Shown here: positions 1 through 8,875 of the stretch, piece by piece
Position numbering within the stretch: the first letter of the stretch is position 1
Layout of the letters: each line of letters starts with the position of its first letter
NCBI GenBank assembly: GCA_014382585.1
Contig: JACNJL010000044.1
Span: 1-64,000 of the forward strand
DNA: 64,000 nt
Source of the DNA: Limisphaerales bacterium
Lineage (GTDB): Bacteria; Verrucomicrobiota; Verrucomicrobiia; Limisphaerales; UBA1100
Direction of reading: 5' to 3'
The notes under the pieces: model-generated
What the model saw: only the letters and a program-made list of their open reading frames with translations
Databases searched by the model: none
Told to the model about the DNA's origin: nothing
Made by a program: the position numbers and the translations under genes

Positions 1-1774
1 ATTGGCCCTGAGCGGAAACGGTAATCTGCACCTTCCCAACGTTGGCTTCCGGCGTAACCGTCAGATCAAATTCCAAAAACTCCTTGTCCGCCGGCACCTC
101 CAACTTGGCCGGCGCAGTCACGCCCTTAGGTAAATTATTAAGCGTCAGCGTAATGGGTTTTCGATCAGGCTGTTGTCCCAATGGCTCCGCCGCGCGGCGC
201 GCGTTCACCCGCACCTTAACCTTCCCTCCGCGAGGCAGACGCACGTTGTTCATCTCCAAACTCACTGGCTCGACAATTACCAACGGAATCGTCTGGAGAA
301 TTGGTAAGAACATCATGTGCCCCCACTCATTTCGAAAAGCTTCGGCAAACTGGACCGACTCCACGTGGATATCGTTTGCCCGGCCGACGAGTTTAAGGTG
401 ATGTAATTCGCCAGAGCGCGCCGTGGGCGGGATGGATAGTTTCAGCACATGTTCCTTGGCCTTCGCCGGCACGGAAGCGCCAATCAACGGCCAGCCGATG
501 GCGGTTTGGATTTCTACGGCACCCTCGTATTGGTGGCGTTCCAGTTGCAGGGTCAAGGCCAGCTCCTGACCGGGAATAGCCCAGAGTCGGTCGGGGAGTG
601 GCAGCGGCTTTTTCTTGGCGTCCTGCCCGGGCTTCAGCTTAAGCACGACCCCGCCTTGGCCGACAAATGTATCAATCCGATACCGGTGGCGCGGGCCGCC
701 ATGGCGGATGTATTCCTCCACTTGCAGCGTGTAGGCGCCGTCTCCCGGAAGCTTGTGGCGCAGGATCACGGGCTTGGTGATATCTGCTCCACCGGTTTGA
801 ATGGTTTTGCCGGCGGCATCCTGCAGTTTAAGGACGATGTAGGCCGGCGATCCCTGTCGTCGGGTGTGGGCACGAAACTGCACCCATTGATCCTTGGTGC
901 CGGCAAACCGGTAATGATCCCGTGCGCCGGCTTTTTCAATGTGACCAAACAAGGTCTGCCCCAGTTTGAAAGCCGTAGCCTGAGCAGCCTGATCGTTGGG
1001 TTCCTTTTCGGTCACTGTGTTGGGCGGCAGAAGCCAATCCGGCCACAGCTCGAAACGGCCGACCCGCATGCGGTAAGGCTGGCCGCCGCGATATTGCACA
1101 TCGCGCAACTCCAGCAAATAAGTTCCAGTGTGCCGCGCCTCGTGCATGAGCGCCGCATCGCCGCCGCGCACATCATCGTCATCCGCGTAATCCACCTCAC
1201 GCCCGTTGGGATCAAACAACCGGACCATCGGATCGCCTGTGGCCGCCAGACGCTCGGAATACACCTCGACGGTGAACCGTTCCCCCGCCTTGGCGTCCAG
1301 TGTGAACCAGTGCGACGCCTGCCCCGGCAAGGCGCCGTCCACCGCCACCGGCCAGGCCAGTGCCTGAGGTTTGGCGCGATCGGTACTGGACGGAGCTACA
1401 TCCTCCAGCGGATCCACCAGCACCAGCCGGGGGACGCTAATGCCCTCGGCATTGTGCACGCGCATCATGCCCACATGAACCGGCGTGTTTGCCGGTACGG
1501 TCACACGAAACACCGCCTGTTTGCCCTCGGCCTTGATCAGTTCGGATTGCGCCGGAAAACTCGTCCAGAGTTTCAGGTCCCCCGTCAATCGATCGCCGTT
1601 CACACGGATTTCCACCGGCTTCCCGGGCGCCCAAGCAGAGGGCTGCACGGTGTTCAAGGACGGCAAGGCCATTGCGCCCATGACGCTCAAAAAGGAAAAT
1701 AACAAAATCCAACCACGCATGCGGAAAGTTTTCCGCGAATCACGGATGGGGTCAACGGCAAGGGATCGATTCAT
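1..1774 (-). CDS. Secreted PPC-domain protein, 3' end beyond window
   Basis: An open minus-strand frame of 591 codons runs without a stop from an ATG at 1774 to the window edge, so the C-terminus is missing. A hydrophobic export segment lies at about residues 21-36. Two regions, about residues 145-245 and 255-350, have the beta-sandwich look of bacterial pre-peptidase C-terminal (PPC) domains: an ENDQ-like entry (KEPNDQ), then HWFTLDAKAGERF and DHYRFAGTK segments and aspartate-rich turns (YADDDDV). The rest is beta-rich, Ig-like sequence. GGAG stands a few bases before the chosen start, which makes it better than the internal ATG at 1720. The gene starts 15 bases after the haem/WD40 gene and is probably last in the 7719-to-1 operon. 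PPC proteins of this type often accompany planctomycete-cytochrome genes; I infer an extracellular binding role. No catalytic motif is seen. Confidence 0.82.
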   Translation of the reverse strand, partial: MNRSLAVDPIRDSRKTFRMRGWILLFSFLSVMGAMALPSLNTVQPSAWAPGKPVEIRVNGDRLTGDLKLWTSFPAQSELIKAEGKQAVFRVTVPANTPVHVGMMRVHNAEGISVPRLVLVDPLEDVAPSSTDRAKPQALAWPVAVDGALPGQASHWFTLDAKAGERFTVEVYSERLAATGDPMVRLFDPNGREVDYADDDDVRGGDAALMHEARHTGTYLLELRDVQYRGGQPYRMRVGRFELWPDWLLPPNTVTEKEPNDQAAQATAFKLGQTLFGHIEKAGARDHYRFAGTKDQWVQFRAHTRRQGSPAYIVLKLQDAAGKTIQTGGADITKPVILRHKLPGDGAYTLQVEEYIRHGGPRHRYRIDTFVGQGGVVLKLKPGQDAKKKPLPLPDRLWAIPGQELALTLQLERHQYEGAVEIQTAIGWPLIGASVPAKAKEHVLKLSIPPTARSGELHHLKLVGRANDIHVESVQFAEAFRNEWGHMMFLPILQTIPLVIVEPVSLEMNNVRLPRGGKVKVRVNARRAAEPLGQQPDRKPITLTLNNLPKGVTAPAKLEVPADKEFLEFDLTVTPEANVGKVQITVSAQGQ

Positions 1775-1789
1775 GAAGACTCCACGCAG

Positions 1790-3112
1790 TTACTTCAGCC
1801 CGGGAATGGCGATAAAGGTGTTGAGTTCTTTGCCGTCTTCCAGATTCCAGATGCGGACCTGGCCGTTGAAGCCGCCGGCGGCGAGGTGTTTGCCGTCGGG
1901 CGAGATGGCCACACTGACAGCCCAGTCCTCGAGCGCAAAATCGCCGAGGGGGTTCAGGTTGTTGGCCTGATATCGGCGCACGCGGTTGTCGGCTGCGGGG
2001 ACAACGAGCACTTTGTCATGGCGCACGAGCTTGAAGAGTTCGGCGCTGAAGCCGATGTCCCGCACGCGTTTGCCGTCGGAGATGCGCCACAGCTGCACCT
2101 TCTTGTCCATACCGCTGGAGTACAGTTCCCGACCGCCGGGATGAAATGCAATGCCACGGACGTTCTTGCCGTGGCCGGCAAAGGTCACCAGCGATTTATT
2201 GGCGGCCAAGTCAAACACCTTGGCGGTGTGATCGCGACTGGCGGTAGCGAAGCGTGAACCGTTGTCGTCCCAGGTCACCGCATTCACCCAGTCGGAATGC
2301 AGGCCAAGGGTGTGGGTGACCTTGCGGGAGGCCAGATCGATCACGAGCACCTGCCCATCAGCACCGCCGGCGACTAGGCGTTGACCAGCCGGATCGAAGG
2401 CCACATCGAGCATCACGTCGGGAGCGGTGGCCAGCACGCGATCCAACTTGCCGGTGGACGCCTCAAAGAGGCGCACCTCGCCGAGTCGGCCGGGCTGACC
2501 GCTGGCGGTCGCGAGCCATTTACCGTCCGGACTGGCGGACAGGCCGTAGGTCCGCTCGCCTTCGCGAGCAATGCGCCGCTGTAGTTTGCCGTCGCCCGCA
2601 CCCCACACGGAGACTTCGTGGTAGCCGGAGACAAACACGGACTGGCCATCGGCACTAAAGGTTAACGCCGTAATCGGCACGGCGCGCGGGTATTTGGCCG
2701 GCGGATCAGGATGCCGCGGGGCCGGCAGGATGGTGGACAGCAGCGCCTTGGGATCGCCGCCATCATACTTCGCACCGGCTTCAATCCATTGCCTGAATTT
2801 CGCCACCACTTCCGGCGGAAGCGGATCGTCATCCTGCGGCATGCGTTCATCCGCGTCGTCTGTGCTGAGCCGGTAAAACAGCTCGCTCATGTCCGGCTTC
2901 CCCGCGGTGACCATCGGCTCGTCCGTGTCGCCCGGCATCAGAACCTTGGCAAAGGTATCCACGCGGTAACTGCCTTTGGCCTTCTTCGGCCCGTGACAAG
3001 CCAAACATTTCTGAACAAGCACCGGGGCTAGATCACGGCGAAAGCTAATGTCCGCCGCGTCCATCCACGGCACCATCACGAAAAGAATAAGGAGACTAAT
3101 CTGGCGCATCAT
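1790..3112 (-). CDS. Planctomycete cytochrome c (PSCyt1) fused to WD40 propeller
   Basis: A 440-residue exported protein. A signal peptide covers about residues 1-19. A PSCyt1-type domain follows with a CxxCH haem motif (C36, C39, H40, read as CLACHG) and the family's typical MPQDDDPLPP loop near residue 92. From about residue 155 to the end there are repeated WD40-type blades (for example VSVWGAGDGK, AKVFDLAANK, VQLWRISDGK, VRIWNLEDGK). This predicts a periplasmic c-type haem module attached to a seven-bladed propeller. The start overlaps the stop of the upstream DUF1549/DUF1553 gene by one base (TGATG), so the two are probably translationally coupled. The function of PSCyt1 domains is not established; electron transfer or binding at the cell surface is an inference. 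Confidence 0.9.
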   Translation of the reverse strand: MMRQISLLILFVMVPWMDAADISFRRDLAPVLVQKCLACHGPKKAKGSYRVDTFAKVLMPGDTDEPMVTAGKPDMSELFYRLSTDDADERMPQDDDPLPPEVVAKFRQWIEAGAKYDGGDPKALLSTILPAPRHPDPPAKYPRAVPITALTFSADGQSVFVSGYHEVSVWGAGDGKLQRRIAREGERTYGLSASPDGKWLATASGQPGRLGEVRLFEASTGKLDRVLATAPDVMLDVAFDPAGQRLVAGGADGQVLVIDLASRKVTHTLGLHSDWVNAVTWDDNGSRFATASRDHTAKVFDLAANKSLVTFAGHGKNVRGIAFHPGGRELYSSGMDKKVQLWRISDGKRVRDIGFSAELFKLVRHDKVLVVPAADNRVRRYQANNLNPLGDFALEDWAVSVAISPDGKHLAAGGFNGQVRIWNLEDGKELNTFIAIPGLK

Positions 3113-5526
3113 CAGTGCTGAAAGAGAAACTCCGTCTTATTCAGAATCGCCCACGCAATGTCTTCCATGGCGGCGTTGCGATCCGGAACGCCAGCGAGAT
3201 GCGCGAGGGCAAGCTGCAGTTCCTTGGCCGAAGGCGGACGACTCAGCGCGGCAAGGTAAAATTCGACCAGCACTTCCTCATCCTTCTTACCCTCGGCCAT
3301 GGCCCGGCGAAATCGGTTGCCGCCGTTGCGCAGCCGGTCGTTAAGCAGCTTGCCGTTGTAGAGCTGCAGTGCACTCTCGAGGCTGGTGTCGTCCGTCCGT
3401 TCGCATTCGCAGGCCGATTGCCGTTCGGGCTGGCCGAATACCTTGAGAAAATCAATCTTCGCCAATTCCGGCGCGGGCAGTTGCGTGCATTTCATGTCCG
3501 CCGGCAGCCCTCCAATGCGCTCAGGCAGCCCCGTCACCTGCCCGATGGCATCGAGCAATTGCTCGGCGGACATCATGCGCGGCTGGTAATGCGAAAAGTA
3601 TTTGCGGTCCTCTTTGTTAAACGCATTGCGCGTGGAATCGGCTTGATAGGTACGGCTATTTAAAATCGTGTGCAAGATCTTCTTCCGATCAAACCCGCTG
3701 CGCACAAAATCCTCGGCCAAGGCGTCCAACAGCGGCGCGTTGGCGGGCGGGTTGGTGTCCCGAAAATCATCGAAGGGTTCCACGATGCCGCGCCCCATCA
3801 CATGTGACCAGAGACGATTGACCTCAACGCGGGCAAAGAAGGGATTGCTTGGCCCTGTGAGCCAGTTGGCAAAAGCGGCCCGACGATCAGCGGCATCGGA
3901 CACCGGCAAGTCTCCAGCGGCGGGCGCCCACGGTTTCATCACCTTGCCATTGAGCGGATGCGTGACTTCTCCGGCGCCTTTGGAAAACACCAGCGTTTCA
4001 TCGCCCTTCCCCGTGCGCTTGCGTTCCACGCGATTGAAGAAGGACGCCATGCCGTAATAATTATCCTGCGTCCAACGTTCAAAGGGATGGTTGTGACACT
4101 TGGCGCATTGAATGCGGGTGCCGAGGAAAATTTGCGCGGAGGTCTCCACCGCATCATCGCGGTTGGCGGAGGTGCGGTAAAAATTGGCGGCCGGATTGAT
4201 CATGGTGCTGCCGCTGGCGGTAAGCAGTGAGGTGGCAAACTGATCGTACGGCATGTTGCGGCCAAGGGCGCCCTCGATCCAGCGATGATATTTGTGTACG
4301 CTGGGCGCGCCGATTTGCTTCACCGAAAGCCGCAACAGGTCACCCCATTTCAACGCCCAAAACTGAGCGTGCTCCGGCCGATTGAGCAGCGTGTCGACCA
4401 ACTGCGCGCGTTTATCCGGACGTTTATCCTGCAGAAACGCCTCGACTTCCTTGATCGTGGGCAGGATGCCGATCACGTCGAGGTACACACGCCGCACAAA
4501 GGTGGCATCGTCGCACAAGGGCGCGGGCGCAAACTGCAACTGGCGCAGCTTATCATCAATGTGGCGATCCACGTAGTTACGTTGCGGTAGGTTCGGCCAC
4601 TGGAAGCCCTCCACATCGCGCGTGAAAGTTAGCAGCGTGCTTTCGATGTGATGCAGATAACGCACGAGCACTGCCGCTTCGCCTCGCCGGAACCCAGTGA
4701 CCAGCCCGGAGGCGCTGATGTCCGCCACTTCGTTGTCCGAACTCTCGAACACAGCCAGATGCGTCACATCGAGTTGCGTGCCGTCCGAGTAATGCGCCAT
4801 CACGCTGAGTTGCTGTTTCCAGGCCGGATACTTAAGCACGCGGCCGGATGCCGGAGTCACTGTCACCTTCACGCAACTGGGCTGGCCTTCCTCCACGCGG
4901 CAGCCTTCGGCAATCCAATCGCGCAACAGATTGTAGCTGCGGTCGCCCTGACGAAAACGCCGTCCTCCTTCGTGGGCCACCTCCATGAGCGGCTTGGCCA
5001 GCAGCAGACTGGCGGCGGGATTCAACGGGTTGGTGCGCCGGCCCAGTTCCTCACGCGTGAGGGTAAAGGTATCGAGCACCGGATCGAACGCGCGCAGAGA
5101 CAGACGAAACCCGCCCTTGCCGTGCGGCGAGCCGTGGCAGGAACCACTGCTACAGCCCAGCTTGGACAACACGGGCAGCGCATCAAAATAAAACGAAACC
5201 GACCGGGTCGCATGCGCCGTTTGCACGGGCACGGCAGCGGTTTGGTCGGCGAATTGAACGGTCACTTGCGTGTTGCCGGCGCTCATCGAATGCACGAGGG
5301 CCTTCTCCACTTTGGCCACATTGGCGTGCTGCACGGTGTACTGCGCACGGTGGGTCACATCCTCCACGCGGCCATCGGCTAAATGCGCGGTGACGACCAA
5401 CTGCCGCGTGTCGCGGTCCGAGGCGAGCTCCACCTGCGCAGGGGTCACGGTGATCCGTTTCACCTGCGCGGTCAGTGCCGGCGGTAGCAGCAGAGCCAGC
5501 AATAGAATGAACGCGCCGCTTCTCAT
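3112..5526 (-). CDS. Big2 / DUF1549 (PSCyt2) / DUF1553 (PSD1) secreted protein
   Basis: An 804-residue exported protein with a signal peptide at about 1-20. Two bacterial Ig-like (Big2) segments lie at about 25-105 and 210-300. Between them sits an unusual C-x4-C-H motif (C125, C130, H131) instead of the CxxCH of PSCyt1. DUF1549 (PSCyt2) covers about 325-530 and includes CAKCHNHPFERW, a proper CxxCH. DUF1553 (PSD1) covers about 560-800, with the signature VEVNRLWSHVMGRGIVEP. This is the only one of the four paralogues in the window with N-terminal Ig domains. It overlaps the upstream TolB-like gene by four bases (ATGA) and the downstream PSCyt1-WD40 gene by one. The biochemical function is unknown for the family; a haem-containing extracytoplasmic enzyme or scaffold is the common guess. 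Confidence 0.93.
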   Translation of the reverse strand: MRSGAFILLLALLLPPALTAQVKRITVTPAQVELASDRDTRQLVVTAHLADGRVEDVTHRAQYTVQHANVAKVEKALVHSMSAGNTQVTVQFADQTAAVPVQTAHATRSVSFYFDALPVLSKLGCSSGSCHGSPHGKGGFRLSLRAFDPVLDTFTLTREELGRRTNPLNPAASLLLAKPLMEVAHEGGRRFRQGDRSYNLLRDWIAEGCRVEEGQPSCVKVTVTPASGRVLKYPAWKQQLSVMAHYSDGTQLDVTHLAVFESSDNEVADISASGLVTGFRRGEAAVLVRYLHHIESTLLTFTRDVEGFQWPNLPQRNYVDRHIDDKLRQLQFAPAPLCDDATFVRRVYLDVIGILPTIKEVEAFLQDKRPDKRAQLVDTLLNRPEHAQFWALKWGDLLRLSVKQIGAPSVHKYHRWIEGALGRNMPYDQFATSLLTASGSTMINPAANFYRTSANRDDAVETSAQIFLGTRIQCAKCHNHPFERWTQDNYYGMASFFNRVERKRTGKGDETLVFSKGAGEVTHPLNGKVMKPWAPAAGDLPVSDAADRRAAFANWLTGPSNPFFARVEVNRLWSHVMGRGIVEPFDDFRDTNPPANAPLLDALAEDFVRSGFDRKKILHTILNSRTYQADSTRNAFNKEDRKYFSHYQPRMMSAEQLLDAIGQVTGLPERIGGLPADMKCTQLPAPELAKIDFLKVFGQPERQSACECERTDDTSLESALQLYNGKLLNDRLRNGGNRFRRAMAEGKKDEEVLVEFYLAALSRPPSAKELQLALAHLAGVPDRNAAMEDIAWAILNKTEFLFQH

Positions 5527-6389
5527 TTGCTTTGGGTCGGCACGTCCATCAGGTAGAGGTCAAAGCGGCCCTCGCGTTCGCCGACATAGATGATGCGCTG
5601 ACCGTCCGGATGCCAACTGGCGTAATCGTCGCGTTCCTCGTGGAAGGTCAGTCGCCGCTGGTTTTGGCCGTTCACATCCATCACGTACAACTCGCGGTTG
5701 CCGTCGCGCATGCTGGTGAACACAATCCGTTTACCATCGGGCGAAATCTCCGGACGAATATCCATCGCCTCATTGTCGGTGAGCTGCTTCACGTTTTTGC
5801 CGTCGGCATCGCTTGAGTAAATTTCGTAGGTGTTCGTGCGGCTGCTACCGTACACCAGCGTTTTGCCGTCCGGCGAAAAGCTCGGCCAATTATTGATACC
5901 GGTACCTTCGGTGATCTGCTTCTTCTCCTTGCCGTCCAGCGTCACGCGCCAGATATGCTGCGGGCCGGTCTCAGCGAAACAGTACAACACGTGTTTACTG
6001 TCGCGCGTAAACACCGGACTGCGATAGCCGCCGCGGCCGCCGTGTTTCACAAACGAATCCTTGCGATCATCGCGCCGGCGAATGACGAAGTGGGCCGTAA
6101 GATTCCCGGTGCATTCGTTAAAGGCAATGTGCTTACCGTCAGGCGACATGGCGGCGTTGAGCTGATGTTTATTGGCGTCGTTAAACATCGGCTCGGGCTT
6201 CAGCTCCTCGGCATCCATCACCATAAGCCGCAGCAACGCACGCGTTTCATCAAACGAATACATGATCTTGCGGCCGCCCTCGAAGTAGCGCGGATCGCGT
6301 TTATTGGTGCCGTCGTGCGTGAGCCGAATGGTCTCGGCAGTGAGCGACAGCCCGAGGCTGCTCAGGATAAGAAAGGCCAGGACGCGCAT
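5523..6389 (-). CDS. TolB-like WD40-like (PD40) beta-propeller, exported
   Basis: A 288-residue protein starting MRVLAFLILSSLGLS, a clear signal peptide. It is built of TolB-type PD40 repeats with the signature PDGKHIAF / RDSKHVLY / PDGKTLVYGS / PDGKRIVFTS / PDGQRIIYVG followed by ELYVMD-like strands. I prefer the ATG at 6389 to the upstream TTG at 6398 because it lies one base after the DUF1501 stop. Such propellers bind proteins or glycans in the periplasm. Here it is the second gene of an operon of exported proteins, so a partner role for the DUF1549/DUF1553 protein is likely. It lacks the N-terminal TolB alpha/beta domain, so it is not TolB itself. Confidence 0.88.
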   Translation of the reverse strand: MRVLAFLILSSLGLSLTAETIRLTHDGTNKRDPRYFEGGRKIMYSFDETRALLRLMVMDAEELKPEPMFNDANKHQLNAAMSPDGKHIAFNECTGNLTAHFVIRRRDDRKDSFVKHGGRGGYRSPVFTRDSKHVLYCFAETGPQHIWRVTLDGKEKKQITEGTGINNWPSFSPDGKTLVYGSSRTNTYEIYSSDADGKNVKQLTDNEAMDIRPEISPDGKRIVFTSMRDGNRELYVMDVNGQNQRRLTFHEERDDYASWHPDGQRIIYVGEREGRFDLYLMDVPTQSK

Positions 6390-6390
6390 G

Positions 6391-7719
6391 TTAAACAAGC
6401 TCCCGAATCAAGCGACCGCCGTCGAGTACCTTCATTTCCGCGCGCGCCTGCGCGTCCACGCCGGCCAGCTCGCAAATGGTCGTGCCGGCCATCAACGGCG
6501 TAATCGGCGTGGTGACGGGGTAATTGCCCACCTTATCGCTCTCGCCAATGCAACGCCCCGGCTGAACACCGCCGCCGGCCCATACGGAGAAATAACAGTG
6601 CTGCCAGTGCTCGCGCGCGGCGCGGTTGCTAATCTTGGGGGTGCGTCCAAACTCGCCCATCGCCACCACCAACGTGTCCTTCAAAAGACCGCGCTCGTTA
6701 AGGTCATCCAACAGTGCCGAGTAGGCGCGGTCAAAGATCGGGCAGTGACGGTCCTGTAATAGCTCGAAGTTAAAGATGTGCGTATCCCATCCCCAATCGC
6801 CCTTGGGGGTGAAGGTTTCCACATACTCGCTCCAGTTCACCTGCACATAGGGCACGCCGGTCTCCACAAGACGCCGAGCCATCAGGCAGCTTTGGCCAAA
6901 GGTCGTCTGGCCATACGTATCACGCGTCTTACGTTTCTCCTGTGTCAGGTCAAACGCCGCGCGCGCCTTGGGATCGGCCAACAGGCCGTAGGCACTTTGG
7001 TGCGTGCGTTTCCAGTCATCGATCCCGGCATTCTCCAGCTGCCGTTCGGCGGCGTCCAGTTGGCCGAGCAGTTTTTTGCGATCCTCAATGCGGTTGGGGG
7101 TGAGGCCTTCGAGCAGTTTCAGCGTGGGAATATTCGCCTCCCCTTTCTCGCTGCATTGCACGAGAAACGGATCATGCGCCTTGCCCAACGTGCCGCCGCC
7201 GTAGCCGGCTATGCGCCGCGGCAAATCACGAGGGATACCGTGCCCAAGATAAAAGAACGGCGGCAACGCATCCGCGTGCCCGCGATGCTTGGCGACAATG
7301 GAACCGAAATTCGGATGAACCGTGGGCCGTTCCTCAAAACCCGTGAGCCCCACGGTACCAGCACCGGGATGTCCGCCGTTGCTGGATTGCATGGAACGCA
7401 CCACGCTAAACATGTTCGAGCGTTTGGCCGTCTTGGGCAGCAGCTCGCTGAAGTGCATGCCCGGGGTGCGCGTGGGGATCGTGCCGAACGGCCCGCGATA
7501 ATCGCTGGGCGCTTCCGGTTTAGGATCAAACATGTCGATATGGCTCGGGCCACCCCACAGCCACAGCACGATCACGGACTTGGCCTTGGGCGCCTTGCCA
7601 GCAGCCCACGCTTCGTGTCCAGCGCCCATCGCCATCGGCAGCGCGGCGGCAGTTTGCAAAAACGAACGGCGCGTCTGGCCGCCACAGGAGTTCGCCTTAA
7701 AATCTCCGATTCCGAGCAT
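6391..7719 (-). CDS. DUF1501 protein with twin-arginine leader
   Basis: A 442-residue DUF1501 family member. The N-terminus carries a twin-arginine-type motif (RRSFLQ near residue 18) followed by a hydrophobic alanine-rich stretch, so export of a folded, probably metal-bearing protein is expected. Family signatures are visible: GGPSHIDMFDPKP near residue 57, GEFGRTPKIS near 360, and the C-terminal ICELAGVDAQ block. DUF1501 proteins belong, as I recall, to the alkaline-phosphatase-like superfamily; no substrate is established. It is the first gene of the minus-strand operon. It differs from the 8876, 22465 and 38258 paralogues in lacking the DVHGHV C-terminus. Confidence 0.92.
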   Translation of the reverse strand: MLGIGDFKANSCGGQTRRSFLQTAAALPMAMGAGHEAWAAGKAPKAKSVIVLWLWGGPSHIDMFDPKPEAPSDYRGPFGTIPTRTPGMHFSELLPKTAKRSNMFSVVRSMQSSNGGHPGAGTVGLTGFEERPTVHPNFGSIVAKHRGHADALPPFFYLGHGIPRDLPRRIAGYGGGTLGKAHDPFLVQCSEKGEANIPTLKLLEGLTPNRIEDRKKLLGQLDAAERQLENAGIDDWKRTHQSAYGLLADPKARAAFDLTQEKRKTRDTYGQTTFGQSCLMARRLVETGVPYVQVNWSEYVETFTPKGDWGWDTHIFNFELLQDRHCPIFDRAYSALLDDLNERGLLKDTLVVAMGEFGRTPKISNRAAREHWQHCYFSVWAGGGVQPGRCIGESDKVGNYPVTTPITPLMAGTTICELAGVDAQARAEMKVLDGGRLIRELV

Positions 7720-7741
7720 AATACTGTCTTCCGACCCCGAA

Positions 7742-7770
7742 AGATTCGCCTGAATTCACTGTGTCATCAA
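7742..7770 (-). promoter_or_regulatory. Candidate sigma70-type promoter of the 7719 operon
   Basis: On the minus strand TTGATG (7770-7765) and GAATCT (7747-7742) are separated by 17 bases. They lie 22 bases before the ATG at 7719, with GGAAGACAG as a possible ribosome site. Predicted from sequence only; the -10 match is weak. Confidence 0.4.
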
Positions 7771-7821
7771 GAAAATTGCCCCGCAATTTGTTCCCTGCCA
7801 GACCGCGAGCCAAGGCGAAAC

Positions 7822-7849
7822 TTGCCCCGCCACCGCGAACATCTACAAT
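7822..7849 (+). promoter_or_regulatory. Candidate leaderless promoter of the 7856 gene
   Basis: TTGCCC (7822-7827), a 16-base spacer, and a good -10 TACAAT (7844-7849) that ends only 6 bases before the ATG at 7856. The expected transcription start would fall on or next to the start codon, so the mRNA would have no Shine-Dalgarno leader. Confidence 0.5.
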
Positions 7850-7855
7850 GGCGGC

Positions 7856-8845
7856 ATGACCGCATTTCGAATTCTGCTGCTGATCCTGATCTCCGCCCTT
7901 CCCGCTCAGGCGAAATTGAAAGTGTTCGTCCTCGCCGGCCAATCGAATATGGAAGGCGCCGGGCAAATCAACATCAACCCGCGCGCCCAAAACAAAGGCG
8001 CCGGCACGCTGGAGTTTATGGTGAAACACGCGCCAAAAAAATACGGGCCTTTACAGACCAAAGCCGGCGAATGGACCGTGCGCACCGATGTGTTTGTGAA
8101 ATATGGCGAACGCGCCGGGGGTCTGAAGCCGGGCTTTGGCGCGCGCAGCAGTGCCATCGGGCCGGAGCTGGGCTTCGGCACAGTGGTGGGTGATGCGCTC
8201 AAGGAACCGGTGCTCATTATTAAAACCTGCTGGGGTGGTAAAACGTTGATGGTGGATTTCCGCCCGCCTTGCGCCGGTCCATTGCCCAAGACAATGGCGG
8301 ACAAAATGCTCGCGGGCATTCAACGCCGCGAACCGGATGCCACCATGAAAGCCGTCGAGGAACGCACGGGCGCATTTTACCGGCTGATGATGGATGAGGT
8401 CGCCAACACGCTGGACAATCTCAAGGAAATTTACCCGGCCTATGACGGCAAAGGTTATGAGATCGCCGGCTTCGGTTGGCACCAAGGCTGGAACGACGGG
8501 CTCACGCACGACATGGTAGCCGCCTACGAGGAGAACCTCGTGCGCCTGATCAACGATGTGCGCCGCGCATGGAAGACCCCCGACCTGCCGGTGGTCATCG
8601 CCGTGAGCGGCTTTGGCGGACGCAACCAAAAGATCGACCGCCGCCTCGGCATCATCGCCGCCCAACACGGTGCCGCCGCCCGCAAGGAATTCAAGGGCAC
8701 CGCCGCCAGCGTCGAGACCCGTGATTTCTTCCGCCCACGCGAACAATCCCCCGGCGGCCAGGGCTATCACTGGAATAACAACGCCGAAACCTACTACCTC
8801 ATCGGCGAAAGCATGGGCAACGCGATGTTGAAATTGTTGAAGTAA
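7856..8845 (+). CDS. SASA-type SGNH carbohydrate esterase (sialate O-acetylesterase-like)
   Basis: A 329-residue protein with a signal peptide (about 1-19). It has the family nucleophile block FVLAGQSNMEG (Ser30) and the matching histidine block GWHQGWNDG (His209 region), the two hallmarks of the SASA/DUF303 (carbohydrate esterase family 6-like) fold. Blocks IGPELGFG and IIKTCWGGK also match the family. Such enzymes remove O-acetyl groups from sialic acid, xylan or other glycans. It starts a plus-strand run and is followed 30 bases later by a DUF1501 gene, so a role in processing an acetylated polysaccharide is plausible. The exact substrate cannot be read from the sequence. Confidence 0.88.
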   Translation: MTAFRILLLILISALPAQAKLKVFVLAGQSNMEGAGQININPRAQNKGAGTLEFMVKHAPKKYGPLQTKAGEWTVRTDVFVKYGERAGGLKPGFGARSSAIGPELGFGTVVGDALKEPVLIIKTCWGGKTLMVDFRPPCAGPLPKTMADKMLAGIQRREPDATMKAVEERTGAFYRLMMDEVANTLDNLKEIYPAYDGKGYEIAGFGWHQGWNDGLTHDMVAAYEENLVRLINDVRRAWKTPDLPVVIAVSGFGGRNQKIDRRLGIIAAQHGAAARKEFKGTAASVETRDFFRPREQSPGGQGYHWNNNAETYYLIGESMGNAMLKLLK

Positions 8846-8875
8846 AAGAGAATATCCGACGTCCTTTCCCCCGAC

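Noticed and set aside
449-1702. Long plus-strand open frame (417 codons)
   Set aside because: It is antisense to the PPC-domain gene, whose protein has a signal peptide and recognisable domains. The plus-strand translation has no recognisable motif.
6778-8193. Plus-strand open frame of 471 codons
   Set aside because: It spans the antisense of the DUF1501 gene, a divergent promoter gap and the start of the esterase gene in another frame. No family features; high GC makes such frames common.
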